A stretch of 64,000 nucleotides of DNA, from NCBI GenBank assembly GCA_003712055.1, contig RHLJ01000001.1, positions 558,001-622,000 on the forward strand. Direction: 5' to 3'. This DNA is from Balneola sp. (lineage in GTDB: Bacteria > Bacteroidota > Rhodothermia > Balneolales > Balneolaceae). This document shows positions 63,180-64,000 of this stretch, piece after piece (the first letter of the stretch is position 1; the number at the start of each line of letters is the position of its first letter). The translations under genes and the position numbers were made by a program. The notes under the pieces are model-generated. The model was not told the origin of the DNA and ran no database searches. It saw only the letters and a list, made by a program, of their open reading frames with translations.

Positions 63180-63599
63180 ATGAGTAGTTACTCCGATATT
63201 ATTTTTTTAAGTGCTGCCCTAGTAGTTTTCTCTTCTCTTGCCGTAAATACAGCACGAAATTACCAAACGACATCTCAAAACAGATATAAATCTGATATTG
63301 AGTTTAGAGCAATTGCCGTAGCTCAAGATGAAATCGATAAAGTGCAATGGATTTATGATCAGGCTCAGCTAAATTCTGCAAGCCCGTCCTACATCTATTC
63401 AAATTACCCAAAAACAGAGACCCTATTATATGGCTCTAGTCAACAGTATTCGGAAAATTTCTCAATTGAGGCCTCTTCTGAACTAATAGAAGATTCAATG
63501 CTTCAAAAACGCTATAGAGTAACAGTTATAGTAACCAACAACCAGGTATCCCCTGATATTTCTGTGACTTTAAATTATATCAAAACCTATGCAAAATAG
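63180..63599 (+). CDS. Pilin-like single-helix membrane protein
   Basis: 139 residues from ATG 63180, with GGAGG 6 bases ahead; the GTG at 63168 overlaps that site. N-terminal hydrophobic helix 'DIIFLSAALVVFSSLAVN' (5-22), then 'TARNYQTTSQNRYKSDIEFRAIAVAQDEIDKVQWIYDQA', an amphipathic continuation like that of type IV pilins and pseudopilins ('AxAVAQxEID'). The C-terminal half is beta-rich ('RYRVTVIVTNNQVSPDISVTLNYI'). It lacks the GFxLxE prepilin cleavage site, so processing is uncertain. Starts 90 bp after the giant paralogue and 6 bp ahead of a second pilin-like gene. Confidence 0.55.
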   Translation: MSSYSDIIFLSAALVVFSSLAVNTARNYQTTSQNRYKSDIEFRAIAVAQDEIDKVQWIYDQAQLNSASPSYIYSNYPKTETLLYGSSQQYSENFSIEASSELIEDSMLQKRYRVTVIVTNNQVSPDISVTLNYIKTYAK

Positions 63600-63605
63600 C
63601 TTGAT

Positions 63606-64000
63606 ATGAATATTGGAATCGTTACAAGTTTTGCAATTGGGGGGATATTGATGATCTCCATCTTAGCATTTAATGGAAGAGTATTAAGTCAAAGTGCAGA
63701 GAATACTGTTTCGGTATCCACCCAAATCAAACTCAATGAAATCATTGAACTTGTAAACAATGATTTTAACAGAATTGGCTTTGGTACCGGGACTTCCGAT
63801 CCATTCGTTAAAATCGAAGCAGATGATATTATTTTTGAAGCTGATGCTTTTGATGGAGATTCTTATGGGGTAACCAATATCAGATGGGAATTTGATAAAG
63901 CTGCCCAGGTTACTACTACTAAAAACCCCAATGATTTTTATCTAAAAAGAACAGGGCCTATTACTGGAAGCACATATGGGGAGACTCGATTCCCTGTTGC
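63606..64000 (+). CDS. Pilin-like protein, partial (3' end outside window)
   Basis: The open frame runs from ATG 63606 to the window edge, 131 residues visible. An N-terminal helix 'IVTSFAIGGILMISILAF' (4-21) is followed by 'VSTQIKLNEIIELVNNDFNRIGFGTG' and later 'DDIIFEADAFDGDSYGVTNIRWEFD'. The order (hydrophobic stalk, 'DFNRIGFG', then calcium-like acidic loop and strands) resembles minor pseudopilins of the PilW/GspJ type, but no prepilin peptidase site is visible. Likely cotranscribed with the previous gene. Confidence 0.5.
   Translation, partial: MNIGIVTSFAIGGILMISILAFNGRVLSQSAENTVSVSTQIKLNEIIELVNNDFNRIGFGTGTSDPFVKIEADDIIFEADAFDGDSYGVTNIRWEFDKAAQVTTTKNPNDFYLKRTGPITGSTYGETRFPV

Noticed and set aside
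1-64000. tRNA, rRNA and riboswitch genes
   Set aside because: I looked for conserved tRNA arms, rRNA stretches and known riboswitch cores by eye and saw none; a covariance-model search would be needed to exclude them.

Overview
The window looks like chromosomal DNA of a marine Balneolia/Rhodothermia-type bacterium of the Bacteroidota superphylum. I infer this from three things. Three giant secreted proteins end in the 'YPNPFNP' sorting tail followed by a 'GVYxYRLIT' strand. At least three promoters match the Bacteroidota TAnnTTTG -7 element. The base composition is moderately AT-rich, with many ATGA/GTGA gene overlaps. The species cannot be fixed from this sequence. No rRNA, tRNA, IS element, prophage or CRISPR array was seen.

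Layout. 1-1852: glycogen genes glgA-glgC on the minus strand. 1987-4208: a NatAB-like ABC exporter. 4269-7367: an M1-like protein that has lost its zinc site, and an inositol-monophosphatase-fold (HisN-like) phosphatase. 7423-9920: two YceI proteins and a porin-like protein around a strong terminator. 10109-13795: a class III aminotransferase and a Tat-exported GMC oxidoreductase pair, followed by small envelope proteins to 14935. 15123-21265: a tightly coupled operon of ABC ATPase, ABC permease fused to an active M1 peptidase, LytS-type kinase and LytTR regulator. 21324-29085: mixed metabolism (threonine aldolase, nitrilase, lycopene cyclase, RsmE, two-domain dCTP deaminase) plus an unlisted 39-residue, 14-cysteine metallothionein-like gene at 26436-26555.

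29427-34376 is the most unusual part. It is a five-gene, same-strand cluster with short gaps: a CheD-like Cys/His protein, an Ntn-hydrolase with Cys2, a Cys/His papain-like hydrolase candidate, an L-asparaginase fused to a bulb-type (B-)lectin domain, and a GH18-like glycosidase. All carry recognisable catalytic residues aimed at amide or glycan bonds. None has a visible signal peptide. I do not recognise this combination. It is bracketed by a 14-bp direct repeat (29340-29353 and 35033-35046). The two genes after it (DHFR-like 34473, di-haem peroxidase 35072) each have their start codon inside the 3' arm of an inverted repeat.

36293-43391: a membrane LytTR regulator, a trypsin-like protease, an S41-like protease, an EVE protein and the rmlA-D-C-B dTDP-rhamnose operon. 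43605-63090: three consecutive giant secreted proteins. They share one C-terminal module of about 500 residues but differ upstream: a beta-helix in the first, and DUF2341 plus LamG-like domains plus 5 or 4 copies of a ~130-residue repeat in the second and third. Two pilin-like genes follow, the second cut by the window edge. Together the right half suggests heavy investment in the cell surface: rhamnose glycan, very long sorted adhesin-like proteins, and possibly the pilin-like parts of an export apparatus.
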